Part shown: positions 24,329 to 32,922 of the stretch, in pieces
Position numbering within the stretch: position 1 is the stretch's first letter
Layout of the letters: every line of letters starts with the position of its first letter
Source: Collibacillus ludicampi
GTDB taxonomy: Bacteria > Bacillota > Bacilli > Tumebacillales > BOQE01
Reading direction: 5' to 3'
NCBI RefSeq assembly: GCF_023705585.1
Contig: NZ_BOQE01000001.1
Location: 3,318,710-3,382,709, forward strand
Length of the DNA: 64,000 bases
Position numbers and translations under genes: made by a program
The notes under the pieces: model-generated
What the model saw: only the letters and a program-made list of their open reading frames with translations
Told to the model about the DNA's origin: nothing
Databases searched by the model: none

Positions 24329-25105
24329 ATGTATGAGACCATTATGTACGAGATAACAGAAGGAATCGCGAAAATCACACTGAATCGTCCGGACAAATTT
24401 AATGCATTCACAGAGCAAATGCATAAAGAATTGATCGATGCGCTCAAACAAGCGGGAAAAAGTCAGGATGTCCGTTGCCTTGTGTTGACGGGAGCCGGCA
24501 AGGCGTTCAATGCTGGACAAGATCTTGCTGAAGTACAAGAAGGCGACGTTGATTTTGCCGGTTTCTTGCGCGAGCGTTATAACCCTTTGATCATGCAAAT
24601 CCGTCAAACGGAGAAACCGGTCATTGCTGCGGTCAACGGGGTGGCCGCGGGTGCAGGGATGAGTTTGGCTTTGGCTAGCGATATTCGGCTTGCTTCGGAA
24701 AAAGCATCTTTTATCAACGCTTTTGTCAATATCGGCTTAGTTCCAGATTCGGGCGGCTGTTATTTCCTTCCGAGGATTGTGGGAATCGGCAAAGCTCTGG
24801 AATTGGCAATGACGGGCAGCAAGGTAACAGCTGAAGAAGCGTACCGGATCGGGCTGGTCAACCATGTTTTTCCTGCAGACAGTTTCGAAGCTGATGTGAT
24901 GGAATATGCGATCAAATTGGCAAAATTGCCGACCAAAGCGATCGGATTGATCAAACGTGCGATGTACAAAGGTCTTCATATGACGTTAGAAGAGACCTTG
25001 GAATATGAAGCGTATACCCAACAGATCGCGGGCAACACGGAAGATCATAAGGAAGGTGTTTCTGCATTTTTTGAGAAACGGAACCCAGTCTTCAAAGGAA
25101 AATAA
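24329..25105 (+). CDS. paaG: 1,2-epoxyphenylacetyl-CoA isomerase
   Basis: 258 residues, crotonase fold but with both hydratase glutamates replaced: AFNAGQDLAEV, GAGMSLALASD and FVNIGLVPDSGG. This pattern (GQDL and VPDSGG) is that of PaaG, which turns ring-1,2-epoxyphenylacetyl-CoA into the seven-membered oxepin-CoA and also shifts the double bond later on. It begins 10 bases after the preceding stop, with GGTAGGGAT as a weak ribosome site. Confidence 0.9.
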   Translation: MYETIMYEITEGIAKITLNRPDKFNAFTEQMHKELIDALKQAGKSQDVRCLVLTGAGKAFNAGQDLAEVQEGDVDFAGFLRERYNPLIMQIRQTEKPVIAAVNGVAAGAGMSLALASDIRLASEKASFINAFVNIGLVPDSGGCYFLPRIVGIGKALELAMTGSKVTAEEAYRIGLVNHVFPADSFEADVMEYAIKLAKLPTKAIGLIKRAMYKGLHMTLEETLEYEAYTQQIAGNTEDHKEGVSAFFEKRNPVFKGK

Positions 25106-25164
25106 TCACGGACGCGAAGCATACGCTCAGTAAGCACACATATTTAAAATAGGGAGGCATTCAT

Positions 25165-26022
25165 GTGGCCACTTATCGTCTTGGCGTGGTTGGTGCAGGC
25201 ACCATGGGTGCGGGTATAGCTCTCGTTTGTGCGCGCAAAGGACATCATGTTTCTTTGCTCGATGCCAATCAGACCGCTTTGGAGAAAGCGATGTCTTATA
25301 TTCAATCCGTTCTTTTAAGGGATGAGGAAAAAGGAAAGATCTCGGGTCAGCAAAAAGAAGCGATCTTCCAATCGATACATCCTGTGCAAGAAATCGGACA
25401 ACTTGCCGAGTGCGATATTGTCATCGAAGCGGTGTCAGAGCGTTTGGATCTGAAGAAATCGATATTTCGCTCATTGACGGAGATTTGCCGAACTGATGCA
25501 CTGCTCTTGACGAATACATCATCCCTGTCCATCACGGAAATCGCAGGCGGATTGCCGCATCCGGAACGGATTTTGGGGTTGCATTTCTTTAACCCGGCAC
25601 CCGTTATGCCGCTAGTGGAAGTCATCCGCGGAAAAAAATCGGGCGAAAAAGAAATTGAATGTGTTTACCAGTTTGCCAAAGATCTCGGAAAAGTACCTGT
25701 TCTCGCGAATGACACGCCTGGATTTATCGTCAATCGCGTAGCCCGCCCTTTTTATAATGAAGCTTTACGCATTCTCGGCGACCGTGTAGCTTCTGTGGAA
25801 CAGATTGATCAAATCATGAAATTGGCGGGCGGCTTCAAGATGGGGCCGTTTGAGCTGCAAGACCTGATTGGTATCGATGTGAATTTTGCAGTCACGGAAT
25901 CTGTTTACTCCAGCTTTTTCCATGAAGGGCGTTTCAGACCGAGCCGCCTTCAACAACGGATGGTTCAGGCGGGGACGATCGGAAGAAAGTCGGGTGAAGG
26001 GTATTATGATTACAACAACTAA
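25165..26022 (+). CDS. paaH: 3-hydroxyacyl-CoA dehydrogenase
   Basis: 285 residues. NAD-binding VVGAGTMGAGIALVCARKGH, EAVSERLDLKK, the TNTSSLSITEIA strand, the catalytic His in GLHFFNPAPVMPLVEVI and a C-terminal 3HCDH domain (NDTPGFIVNRVARPFYNEAL). It oxidises 3-hydroxyadipyl-CoA to 3-oxoadipyl-CoA. GTG start with GGGAGG about 12 bases upstream. Its 3' end overlaps the start of a shorter paralogue by 17 bases, indicating coupled translation. Confidence 0.92.
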   Translation: MATYRLGVVGAGTMGAGIALVCARKGHHVSLLDANQTALEKAMSYIQSVLLRDEEKGKISGQQKEAIFQSIHPVQEIGQLAECDIVIEAVSERLDLKKSIFRSLTEICRTDALLLTNTSSLSITEIAGGLPHPERILGLHFFNPAPVMPLVEVIRGKKSGEKEIECVYQFAKDLGKVPVLANDTPGFIVNRVARPFYNEALRILGDRVASVEQIDQIMKLAGGFKMGPFELQDLIGIDVNFAVTESVYSSFFHEGRFRPSRLQQRMVQAGTIGRKSGEGYYDYNN

Positions 26023-26737
26023 AGCGGTTCTACTCGCGGGAGAGAGCCCCCTGTTCGCCGAATTGAAACAAACGCTCGAAGAGCACAATTATGAAGTCGT
26101 ATCGTTGGAGAGAATCGAAGAGTGTGGGGATCGTTTGCTATGCGCGGTAGAGGTGACGAATGTTGACCTCGATCTCAAGCGCTCACTGATCGAAACGATT
26201 GATCAACGGGTGCCGGTAGAGGTTCCTGTCATCACCTCCACCTTATCGATAACGGCTACCGAAGTGGCCTCATGGACGAAGCATCCGGAGCGCATTTGCG
26301 GTTTTGGCACTTTTGTTCCTCTATCAGAAAGGCAATTGATTGAGATCGCCCCCGCTTTACAATCGGAAAAGCAAGCGGTTGAAAAGACAGAGCGTTTTTT
26401 CCGCGAGCTTGGTAAACAAGTGGCGGTGGTCGACGACGAGGTTGGCTTAGTCTTTCCGCGTGTGTTGTCTCTCATCATTAATGAAGCGGTATTTACCGTG
26501 ATGGAAGGCACGGCGACCCCTGAAGATATCGACATCGCAATGAAAAAAGGCACCAACTACCCTTATGGTCCGTTGGAATGGGCGGATCGCATCGGGCTAG
26601 ATGAAGTGTACGCTGTCATTCGTGGATTGCACCGGGATCTGTGCGAAGAGAGGTACCGGCCGGCTCCATTGCTCCGCAAGATGGTTTTGGCAGGAAGAAT
26701 GGGAGTCAGAAGCGGGCGCGGATTTTATTCCTATTAA
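26006..26737 (+). CDS. Degenerate 3-hydroxyacyl-CoA dehydrogenase paralogue
   Basis: 243 residues from ATG 26006 (GGTGAAGGG site), overlapping the end of paaH. The C-terminal 3HCDH domain is well kept (VFPRVLSLIINEAVF, GTNYPYGPLEWADRIGLDEV, RMGVRSGRGFYSY). In the N-terminal half the NAD-binding glycine motif is gone (AVLLAGESPLFAELK) and the catalytic HFFNP reads GFGTFVP. The SITATEVA strand persists. It is probably not an active dehydrogenase; it may be a partner subunit of PaaH or a binding protein for an acyl-CoA. The frame is intact, so it is under selection. Confidence 0.85.
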   Translation: MITTTKAVLLAGESPLFAELKQTLEEHNYEVVSLERIEECGDRLLCAVEVTNVDLDLKRSLIETIDQRVPVEVPVITSTLSITATEVASWTKHPERICGFGTFVPLSERQLIEIAPALQSEKQAVEKTERFFRELGKQVAVVDDEVGLVFPRVLSLIINEAVFTVMEGTATPEDIDIAMKKGTNYPYGPLEWADRIGLDEVYAVIRGLHRDLCEERYRPAPLLRKMVLAGRMGVRSGRGFYSY

Positions 26738-26775
26738 TATAGATAAACCAATTTTAAGGAGAAGGAGAGCGAACC

Positions 26776-27975
26776 ATGAGAACACCTGTGATTGTTGACG
26801 CCGTAAGAACGCCGATCGGACGATACGGAGGCACCTTGAAAGATGTCCGCCCTGATGATTTGGGAGCGATCGTTATTCGCCAATTACTGGAGCGGAATCC
26901 GTTCGATCCGGAATTGATCGACGATGTGATCTTTGGTTGTGCCAATCAAGCGGGTGAGGACAACAGGAATGTCGCACGCATGTCGTTATTGTTGGCAGGG
27001 TTGCCCGTTTCAGTTCCCGGCGTGACCGTCAATCGTCTATGCGGCTCCGGGCTCGAGGCGGTCAATCAGTGTGCCAATGCGGTAGCTGCCGGAAGAGGGG
27101 ATGTCTATATCGCCGGAGGCACGGAAAGCATGACACGCGCTCCCTTCGTCATGATGAAAGCAGAGACCGGTTTTCCTCGCGGCAATATAGAAATGTTTGA
27201 CACAACGATCGGCTGGAGGTTTATCAATAAAAGGTTGGCAGACATGTACTATCCGTACAGTATGGGAGAAACGGCCGAAAATGTGGCGGAACGATATGGT
27301 ATCACCAGGGAGGACCAAGACCGATTTGCTCTCTCCAGCCAGCAAAAATATGCAAAAGCATCGGCTGAAGGAAAATTCAAGGATGAAATTGTCCCTGTAG
27401 AAATTCACGGTCGTAAAGGAGAAGTTACTCTCTTTGTTGAAGATGAACACCCTCGTCCTGATACCACGTTGGAAAAATTGGCGAAATTGAAACCAGCCTT
27501 CCGCCAGGGCGGAACTGTGACGGCAGGTAACTCATCGGGCGTAAATGATGGTGCAGCCGCACTCCTCGTGATGGAAGAGGAAACGGCTGTACGATTGGGA
27601 ATGAGACCGAGAGCGCGAATCGTAGCATCCGCTGTTGCCGGAGTGGATCCCGCAGTTATGGGAATCGGGCCTGTATTTGCTACACGCAAAGTTCTGAAGC
27701 AAGCAGGATTAAACGTCAACGATATCGACCTGATCGAATTGAATGAAGCTTTTGCCGCACAAGCATTAGCGTGCATACGTGAGTTGGATCTCGATATCGA
27801 GCGCGTGAATGTAAACGGCGGAGCGATCGCCCTAGGTCATCCTCTCGGATGCAGTGGCGCGCGGATCATGACCACGTTGCTTTATGAAATGGAGAGAAGA
27901 GGGGCCCGTTACGGATTGGCAACGATGTGCATCGGTGTGGGTCAAGGAATCGCTACGATCATCGAGCGCGTCTAA
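26776..27975 (+). CDS. paaJ: Acetyl-CoA acyltransferase, 3-oxoadipyl-CoA thiolase type
   Basis: 399 residues, the usual thiolase length. Active-site Cys in [30 protein letters not shown], His in [17 protein letters not shown] and the second Cys in [10 protein letters not shown] are all present. [20 protein letters not shown] and [12 protein letters not shown] resemble PaaJ/PcaF thiolases that split 3-oxoadipyl-CoA (and 3-oxo-5,6-dehydrosuberyl-CoA) to acetyl-CoA and succinyl-CoA. Last gene of the upper operon; a hairpin follows at 28044. Confidence 0.92.
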   Translation: MRTPVIVDAVRTPIGRYGGTLKDVRPDDLGAIVIRQLLERNPFDPELIDDVIFGCANQAGEDNRNVARMSLLLAGLPVSVPGVTVNRLCGSGLEAVNQCANAVAAGRGDVYIAGGTESMTRAPFVMMKAETGFPRGNIEMFDTTIGWRFINKRLADMYYPYSMGETAENVAERYGITREDQDRFALSSQQKYAKASAEGKFKDEIVPVEIHGRKGEVTLFVEDEHPRPDTTLEKLAKLKPAFRQGGTVTAGNSSGVNDGAAALLVMEEETAVRLGMRPRARIVASAVAGVDPAVMGIGPVFATRKVLKQAGLNVNDIDLIELNEAFAAQALACIRELDLDIERVNVNGGAIALGHPLGCSGARIMTTLLYEMERRGARYGLATMCIGVGQGIATIIERV

Positions 27976-28043
27976 GTTCTGAGGTTCTCGTCATGAAGAC
28001 TTATTGTCGACCTATATTGAGATGAAAAATATTCGGATGTGCG

Positions 28044-28065
28044 GGGGCTCTGTTCGATGAGCCCC
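28044..28065 (+). terminator. Terminator of the upper phenylacetate operon
   Basis: Stem GGGGCTC / GAGCCCC with an 8-base loop, followed by TTCC. It lies 70 bases after the thiolase stop. Confidence 0.65.
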
Positions 28066-28124
28066 TTCCATCTGTCTAAGCAAACGCCTTTAGGAATACT
28101 ATGTAACAAAAAAATGAGAAAATT

Positions 28125-28185
28125 TTTGTTGAACATTATATTACGATATGATAATATTACGTTAGATAAACGTTATATAAAATAA
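28125..28185 (+). promoter_or_regulatory. Promoter and putative operator of the paaA operon
   Basis: TTGTTG and GATAAT separated by 18 bases, then the perfect inverted repeat ACGTT-AGATA-AACGT within TTACGTTAGATAAACGTTAT. The AACGTTATAT half recurs in the upper operon's regulatory region at 20030, at the same place relative to the -10. Confidence 0.55.
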
Positions 28186-28237
28186 TGAGTCGCATAATGA
28201 GAGAATAAAGCATGTCATCTTGCTGGGAGGGAGTTTT

Positions 28238-29206
28238 ATGGGAAACCAAATCACGATCGATCACCGAACGGATAACGAACGGATGCAAGAATTTCTCGAT
28301 CGGTTGGATCGTGGAGAAAAGATTGAAGCAGACGACTGGATGCCTGATGATTACCGGCAACAACTGGTGAAATTGATCGCTATGCACGCGATCAGTGAAA
28401 TCATGGGAGCGCTGCCGGAAAAAGAATGGGTCCCCAAAGCGCCTACGCTGCATCGGAAATTGGCGATCATGGCCAAAGTACAAGATGAAATGGGACATGG
28501 ACAATTGCTCCTGCGTGTCGCCGAGGATTTGATCGCACCTTGGGGGAAAACGCGGGAAGATCTGATTCAAGACTTATTTTACGGAACATTGAAATTTCAC
28601 AACGTATTCCATATGTCGGCACCTACCTGGGCAGACGCCGGCTTGATCGGATGGTTGGTTGACGGAGCCGCTATCATCACGCAAACGATGTCATTGGATA
28701 CTTCGTACGCTCCATATGCCCGAGCGTTACAGCGGATTTGCGCCGAAGAGAAGTTTCACATGCAGCACGGCGAAAGCGTGATCCTCGCCCTTGCGGAAGG
28801 GACTAAAGAACAAAGGCAAATGCTGCAAGATGCATTGAATCGTTGGTGGCCTGCACTGCTTATGTTTTTCGGACCGCCGGAAAACGGCAAAATCTCCAGT
28901 AACCAAGAGAAAAATATTCGTTACAAAATTCGCACCCAGACCAACGAGCAATTACGTCAAGCATTTTTCAGCAAGTATGTACCTCAAATTTGGCATATTG
29001 GTTTAACCATTCCTGACGAAACGATTCATTTCGATGAGGAAACGGGTGTGTGGCATTACCAGCAACCCGACTGGGATGAGTTCAAGCGCATCGTGAGCGG
29101 CCACGGTCCGAGATCAAAGGAACGCCTGCTCCTGAGAAGAATGTCTTACGAAGATAGCCAATGGGTCAGGGATGCATTGCTATACCATCAACGTTCCGTC
29201 AGTTAG
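28238..29206 (+). CDS. paaA: Phenylacetyl-CoA 1,2-epoxidase, catalytic subunit
   Basis: 322 residues from ATG 28238, after GGGAGGG. The di-iron carboxylate ligands are in VQDEMGHGQLLLR and CAEEKFHMQHGE. With PaaB, PaaC and PaaD it forms the multicomponent oxygenase that inserts one oxygen atom into the phenylacetyl-CoA ring. MPDDYRQQLVKLIAMHAISE and FYGTLKFHNVFHMSAPTWAD are typical of PaaA. First gene of the lower operon. Confidence 0.96.
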   Translation: MGNQITIDHRTDNERMQEFLDRLDRGEKIEADDWMPDDYRQQLVKLIAMHAISEIMGALPEKEWVPKAPTLHRKLAIMAKVQDEMGHGQLLLRVAEDLIAPWGKTREDLIQDLFYGTLKFHNVFHMSAPTWADAGLIGWLVDGAAIITQTMSLDTSYAPYARALQRICAEEKFHMQHGESVILALAEGTKEQRQMLQDALNRWWPALLMFFGPPENGKISSNQEKNIRYKIRTQTNEQLRQAFFSKYVPQIWHIGLTIPDETIHFDEETGVWHYQQPDWDEFKRIVSGHGPRSKERLLLRRMSYEDSQWVRDALLYHQRSVS

Positions 29207-29217
29207 GAGGTGTTACC

Positions 29218-29556
29218 ATGGCAGAGAAAATCGATAACAATAAAGACTTCGCGGTTTTTGAAGTTTTCAGCCAGAAAAATCCGAAGAGCCCGTTCGTTCA
29301 TCAATTCAGTCTGCTTGCGCCCAATCATGAAATGGCGATGGCATTGGCAAGAGAAAATTTTTTGCGACGAGAATCTTGTACGAACCTATGGGTGATCAAA
29401 AGGGACGACATCTATGTTCTACCGCCTGAAGAGCGTAAAGCATTGGAACGGATGGATAACAAGGATTATCGAGAGACGAAAGGGTATGGAGAACTGCAAG
29501 CGCGCTGGCGGTATCACAGAGAACAATATGAGAAAAATGCTTCAGCGAAGAAATAG
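29218..29556 (+). CDS. paaB: Phenylacetyl-CoA epoxidase subunit PaaB
   Basis: 112 residues from ATG 29218, after GGAGGTG. FAVFEVFSQKNPKSPFVHQ, MALARENFLRRESCTNLWVI and PPEERKALERM are PaaB features; it bridges the PaaA-PaaC heterodimers in the epoxidase. Starts 11 bases after paaA. A few in-frame upstream codons inside paaA are not part of it. Confidence 0.95.
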   Translation: MAEKIDNNKDFAVFEVFSQKNPKSPFVHQFSLLAPNHEMAMALARENFLRRESCTNLWVIKRDDIYVLPPEERKALERMDNKDYRETKGYGELQARWRYHREQYEKNASAKK

Positions 29557-29570
29557 ATGGGAGGATGGAT

Positions 29571-30404
29571 ATGACGGAATTGCAGCGAGTGCTTGACGCA
29601 AACCAGGCGAAGGAACTTGAGGGATTCCGGGACGCACTGGTGGAATTGTTGTACCAACTAGCGGATGATGACTTTATCCTGAGTTATCGGGGATCGGAGT
29701 GGCTCGGTTTGGCGCCGCATATCGAAGAGGATGTATCTTTCTCCTCCATCTCCCAGGATACGATGGGACACGCAGTCGCTTTTTATGAAATGCTGGAGTC
29801 GCTGGGTGAAGGAAAAGCGGATGACCTGGCACAACTTCGCCAGCCGGAAGCGTTTCGCAACGCGATCTTGGTAGAACGCCCGAACGGATCCGGCCACTAT
29901 ATGGAGAAACCGCAATACGATTGGGCTTATACAGTTGTCCGCTTCTACCTTTACGAACTGTTTAAACAGGTTCGTTTGGAATCGCTTGTCCATTCCACAT
30001 ATGTTCCTTTAGCACAATTGGCTCGTAAAATGATGCCTGAATTGCATTATCATCTGATTCACTGGTCCGTATGGCTTAAGCAGTTGGCGAATAGCACAGA
30101 TGAGGCGAAATCAAAGATGGTCAACGCTTTGCAAAAAGCGTGGGTGGACTTGGGAGATTTGTTCGATCTTGGGCCCCAAGCGGATGCCATCGTGCAGCAC
30201 GGGTTGATCGAAGGGGAAGAGTTGTTGAGAGAGCGTTGGATCCATCGGGTGAAACAAACCCTGGAAGTCAACCGTTTGCCTTGGTTTGGCAAGCCGGTAA
30301 AAGGTGAGTATAACGGGCGTGCCGGGAAGCATACGGATGACCTGGTAACTGCCTTGCAAACGCTTTCCGAGGTATATCGTCTGGATCCCGCGGCGAACTG
30401 GTAA
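29571..30404 (+). CDS. paaC: Phenylacetyl-CoA epoxidase structural subunit PaaC
   Basis: 277 residues from ATG 29571, six bases after GGGAGG; the ATG at 29565 touches that site. A ferritin-like helical protein without the full set of iron ligands: LYQLADDDFILSYRGSEWLG, EEDVSFSSISQDTMGHAVAF and LMPELHYHLIHW-like KMMPELHYHLIHWSVWLKQL. It pairs with PaaA and supports substrate binding. Confidence 0.95.
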   Translation: MTELQRVLDANQAKELEGFRDALVELLYQLADDDFILSYRGSEWLGLAPHIEEDVSFSSISQDTMGHAVAFYEMLESLGEGKADDLAQLRQPEAFRNAILVERPNGSGHYMEKPQYDWAYTVVRFYLYELFKQVRLESLVHSTYVPLAQLARKMMPELHYHLIHWSVWLKQLANSTDEAKSKMVNALQKAWVDLGDLFDLGPQADAIVQHGLIEGEELLRERWIHRVKQTLEVNRLPWFGKPVKGEYNGRAGKHTDDLVTALQTLSEVYRLDPAANW

Positions 30405-30417
30405 AGGGGGATTTTTG

Positions 30418-30900
30418 ATGACATCCTTTACGCATGCGCTTGAGAGTGAGGTATGGAAAGGGTTACAAGAAGTAAGCGATCCGGAAATACCGAGTATCAG
30501 TATCGTGGAAATGGGAATGGTCAACGGCGTGCGCGTCGAGGACAATCATGTTTCTATCGAATTTACCCCGACGTTCGTCGGTTGCCCGGCATTAAAGATC
30601 ATTGAGAAAAATATCATTGATCGGATTTCGGCCATACCTGGCGTTGAAAGCGTTGATGTTCAGTTTGTGTTCGAACCTCGCTGGACTACCGATCGAATCA
30701 GCGAATCAGGAAGGGAAAAGTTACGCAAGTTTGGGATACTGCCACCCCCCAAGCGAGCGGAAGATGCTTGGGAAATCGAGTGTCCCTATTGCAACTCCAA
30801 GAATACGACGCTGGATAATCTGTTCGGTCCGACCGCATGTCGAAGCATCGCGTATTGCCGGGATTGCAGGAATCCATTTGAAGCCATAAAACCTATCTAA
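30418..30900 (+). CDS. paaD: Phenylacetyl-CoA epoxidase maturation/assembly subunit PaaD
   Basis: 160 residues from ATG 30418. N-terminal MIP18/DUF59 domain (EVSDPEIPSISIVEMGMVNG, TPTFVGCPALKIIE) and a C-terminal zinc/Fe-S-type cysteine cluster, CPYCNSKNTT ... TACRSIAYCRDC. PaaD is thought to help metal-cluster assembly of the epoxidase system. In most operons paaE (the reductase) comes next; here an aldehyde dehydrogenase gene follows instead. Confidence 0.94.
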   Translation: MTSFTHALESEVWKGLQEVSDPEIPSISIVEMGMVNGVRVEDNHVSIEFTPTFVGCPALKIIEKNIIDRISAIPGVESVDVQFVFEPRWTTDRISESGREKLRKFGILPPPKRAEDAWEIECPYCNSKNTTLDNLFGPTACRSIAYCRDCRNPFEAIKPI

Positions 30901-30927
30901 TTCACATGTGTCAGGGGTGTTGTGCGA

Positions 30928-32370
30928 ATGGCGGAGCAAAAATTGATGTATATCAACGGAGAATGGGTTAAGGCAGAAAACGGGGAAACAATTGAAATCT
31001 TGAACCCTGCGACAGGTGAGTCTGTTGGGGTAGTGAGCTACGGGGATGGCCGAGATGCCGCCAAGGCGGTTGCAGCGGCAGCTGAAGCGTTTGCGGGTTG
31101 GTCAAAACTGACCGCGAGAGAGCGCTCCAAGTATTTATATAATATGTATGAACTTGTTCGTAATCATAGGGATGAGTTGGCTGGCATCATTTCGGCAGAA
31201 ATGGGCAAGCCTGTGCGGGAAGCGAAAGGAGAAGTGCTTGGAGCAGCCGATAACTTTATGTGGTATGCGGAGGAAGCGAAACGTATTTATGGAGATACCA
31301 TCCCCTCCTCCGTACCCAACAAGCGTATCATGGTGATTCGTCAACCTGTCGGTGTGGTTGCCGCTATCACTCCATGGAATTTCCCTGTGAACATGATTGC
31401 ACGAAAGCTTGCACCTGCTTTGGCAGCGGGTTGTACCGTCGTCTTGAAACCGGCGGAAAGCACTCCATTAAGTGCGATTCGATTGTTTGAGTTGTTTGAG
31501 CAAGCCGGATTTCCTAAGGGAGTAGTCAATCTCGTGATCGGGAAACCAGAATCCGTAGGGCAGGAGTTCATAGATAATCCGAAAGTGCGTAAAATTGCCT
31601 TCACCGGATCGACGCGGGTTGGCAAACTGCTTATGGAAGGTGCGGCGAAACATGTGAAGCGGGTAAGTCTGGAATTAGGCGGCCACGCTCCATTTATTGT
31701 ATTCGATGACGCCAATCTGGATGCCGCTGTTGAAGGATTGTTTGAAAGTAAATACCGTAATTCCGGGCAAATGTGTATCTGCACCAACCGACTGTACGTT
31801 CATGAGGCAGTACTCGATGCTTTTACCAATAAACTGGTAGAAAGACTAAAGAAGGCGAAAGTTGGAGACGGCCGAAACAAAGATACAGAAATTGGCCCGT
31901 TAGTGAACGAACGTGCACTTAACAAAGTATTAGATCATATCGATGATGCGAAAGCAAAAGGAGGACGCATCGTTTGCGGGGGTCATCGATTGACTGAGGG
32001 AGATTACAGCAAAGGGTTTTTTATCGAACCCACAGTTATTGTCGATGTAACGCAAGAGATGAAAATCTGTCATGAAGAAACCTTCGGGCCCGTCGTGCCT
32101 ATCATTCCATTTAAAGATGAAGCTTCTGTCGTGGCAATGGCGAACGACTCTAACTATGGTTTGGCCGCTTATGTTTATACCGAGAATAATAGTCGCTGTT
32201 TCCGAATGGCAGAATCCTTAGAATATGGTATTGTCGGTATCAATGACGGTGCCCCGACCCAAACGCAAGCACCTTTTGGTGGTTTTAAGGAAAGCGGGAT
32301 TGGACGGGAAGGCGGTTACTACGCAATGGAAGGCTTTTTGGAAATCAAATTTGTCTCCTTTGGGATTTGA
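30928..32370 (+). CDS. NAD(P)-dependent aldehyde dehydrogenase, GabD-like
   Basis: 480 residues from ATG 30928 (AGGGGTG upstream; GTG 30922 is an alternative). NAD-binding ITPWNFPVNMIARKLAPALA and FTGSTRVGKLLMEGAA, catalytic Glu in LELGGHAPFIV and Cys in NSGQMCICTNR are in place. It resembles succinate-semialdehyde dehydrogenases. In this operon it probably oxidises the ring-opened 3-oxo-5,6-dehydrosuberyl-CoA semialdehyde, the job done by the dehydrogenase half of PaaZ elsewhere; that is inferred from position and not from a diagnostic residue. Confidence 0.88.
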   Translation: MAEQKLMYINGEWVKAENGETIEILNPATGESVGVVSYGDGRDAAKAVAAAAEAFAGWSKLTARERSKYLYNMYELVRNHRDELAGIISAEMGKPVREAKGEVLGAADNFMWYAEEAKRIYGDTIPSSVPNKRIMVIRQPVGVVAAITPWNFPVNMIARKLAPALAAGCTVVLKPAESTPLSAIRLFELFEQAGFPKGVVNLVIGKPESVGQEFIDNPKVRKIAFTGSTRVGKLLMEGAAKHVKRVSLELGGHAPFIVFDDANLDAAVEGLFESKYRNSGQMCICTNRLYVHEAVLDAFTNKLVERLKKAKVGDGRNKDTEIGPLVNERALNKVLDHIDDAKAKGGRIVCGGHRLTEGDYSKGFFIEPTVIVDVTQEMKICHEETFGPVVPIIPFKDEASVVAMANDSNYGLAAYVYTENNSRCFRMAESLEYGIVGINDGAPTQTQAPFGGFKESGIGREGGYYAMEGFLEIKFVSFGI

Positions 32371-32444
32371 ACGTACACATTTTGAAGAAAGACCGATCCA
32401 TCCGTTCGCAGTGTGAGCGCGGGGCTTAAAGGGGGAGTTTACCC

Positions 32445-32861
32445 ATGAAACCGGGTTTACATCCAGGGGTGAAAGTCGAGTTTGAAGTCACCGTAACTGA
32501 TGATATGCGTCCCGCTTTTGATGGTAAGGTTGTACATGATGTCATGTCCACCGTCTCGATGATTTACTTCATGGAAAAAGCGGGACGGATGTTGATTCTT
32601 CCTTATTTGGAAGAAGAAGAAGAAGGGGCGGGCTATGCCATCGATATCAAACACGTCGGTCCAGCGGTCATCGGACAGAGCGTTCGGTTTTCCGCCATCT
32701 GTACAGGAGTCACCCCTAAACGGGTGGTTTGCGATGTCATCGCAGAGACAGATGAAAACCTAGTAGGCAAAGGCTCTTTCACGCAAGCGATCTTTCAACG
32801 TCGAGACATGTTAAGGCGGATCGACGAACTGCAAGAGAAAACATCCATCCAAGCGAATTGA
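32445..32861 (+). CDS. FlK-like hotdog thioesterase
   Basis: 138 residues, ATG after GGGGGAG. HPGVKVEFEVTVTDDMRPAF, VVHDVMSTVSMIYFMEKAGR and GYAIDIKHVGPAVIGQSVRF follow the fluoroacetyl-CoA thioesterase (FlK)-like hotdog family, with the Thr/Glu/His area in TVSMIYFMEKAG and KHVG. It may hydrolyse a toxic or trapped ring-CoA intermediate. It is the third thioesterase of the cluster and is the last gene of the lower operon. Confidence 0.82.
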   Translation: MKPGLHPGVKVEFEVTVTDDMRPAFDGKVVHDVMSTVSMIYFMEKAGRMLILPYLEEEEEGAGYAIDIKHVGPAVIGQSVRFSAICTGVTPKRVVCDVIAETDENLVGKGSFTQAIFQRRDMLRRIDELQEKTSIQAN

Positions 32862-32877
32862 ATTCTTTTAAGGAAGA

Positions 32878-32905
32878 AAGGACCATGAGACGATTCATGG
32901 TCCTT
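32878..32905. terminator. Bidirectional terminator
   Basis: Perfect 11-bp stem AAGGACCATGA / TCATGGTCCTT, 6-base loop, between the thioesterase gene and the convergent gene at 32923. Confidence 0.85.
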
Positions 32906-32922
32906 ATCCTGTTATTACAAAT

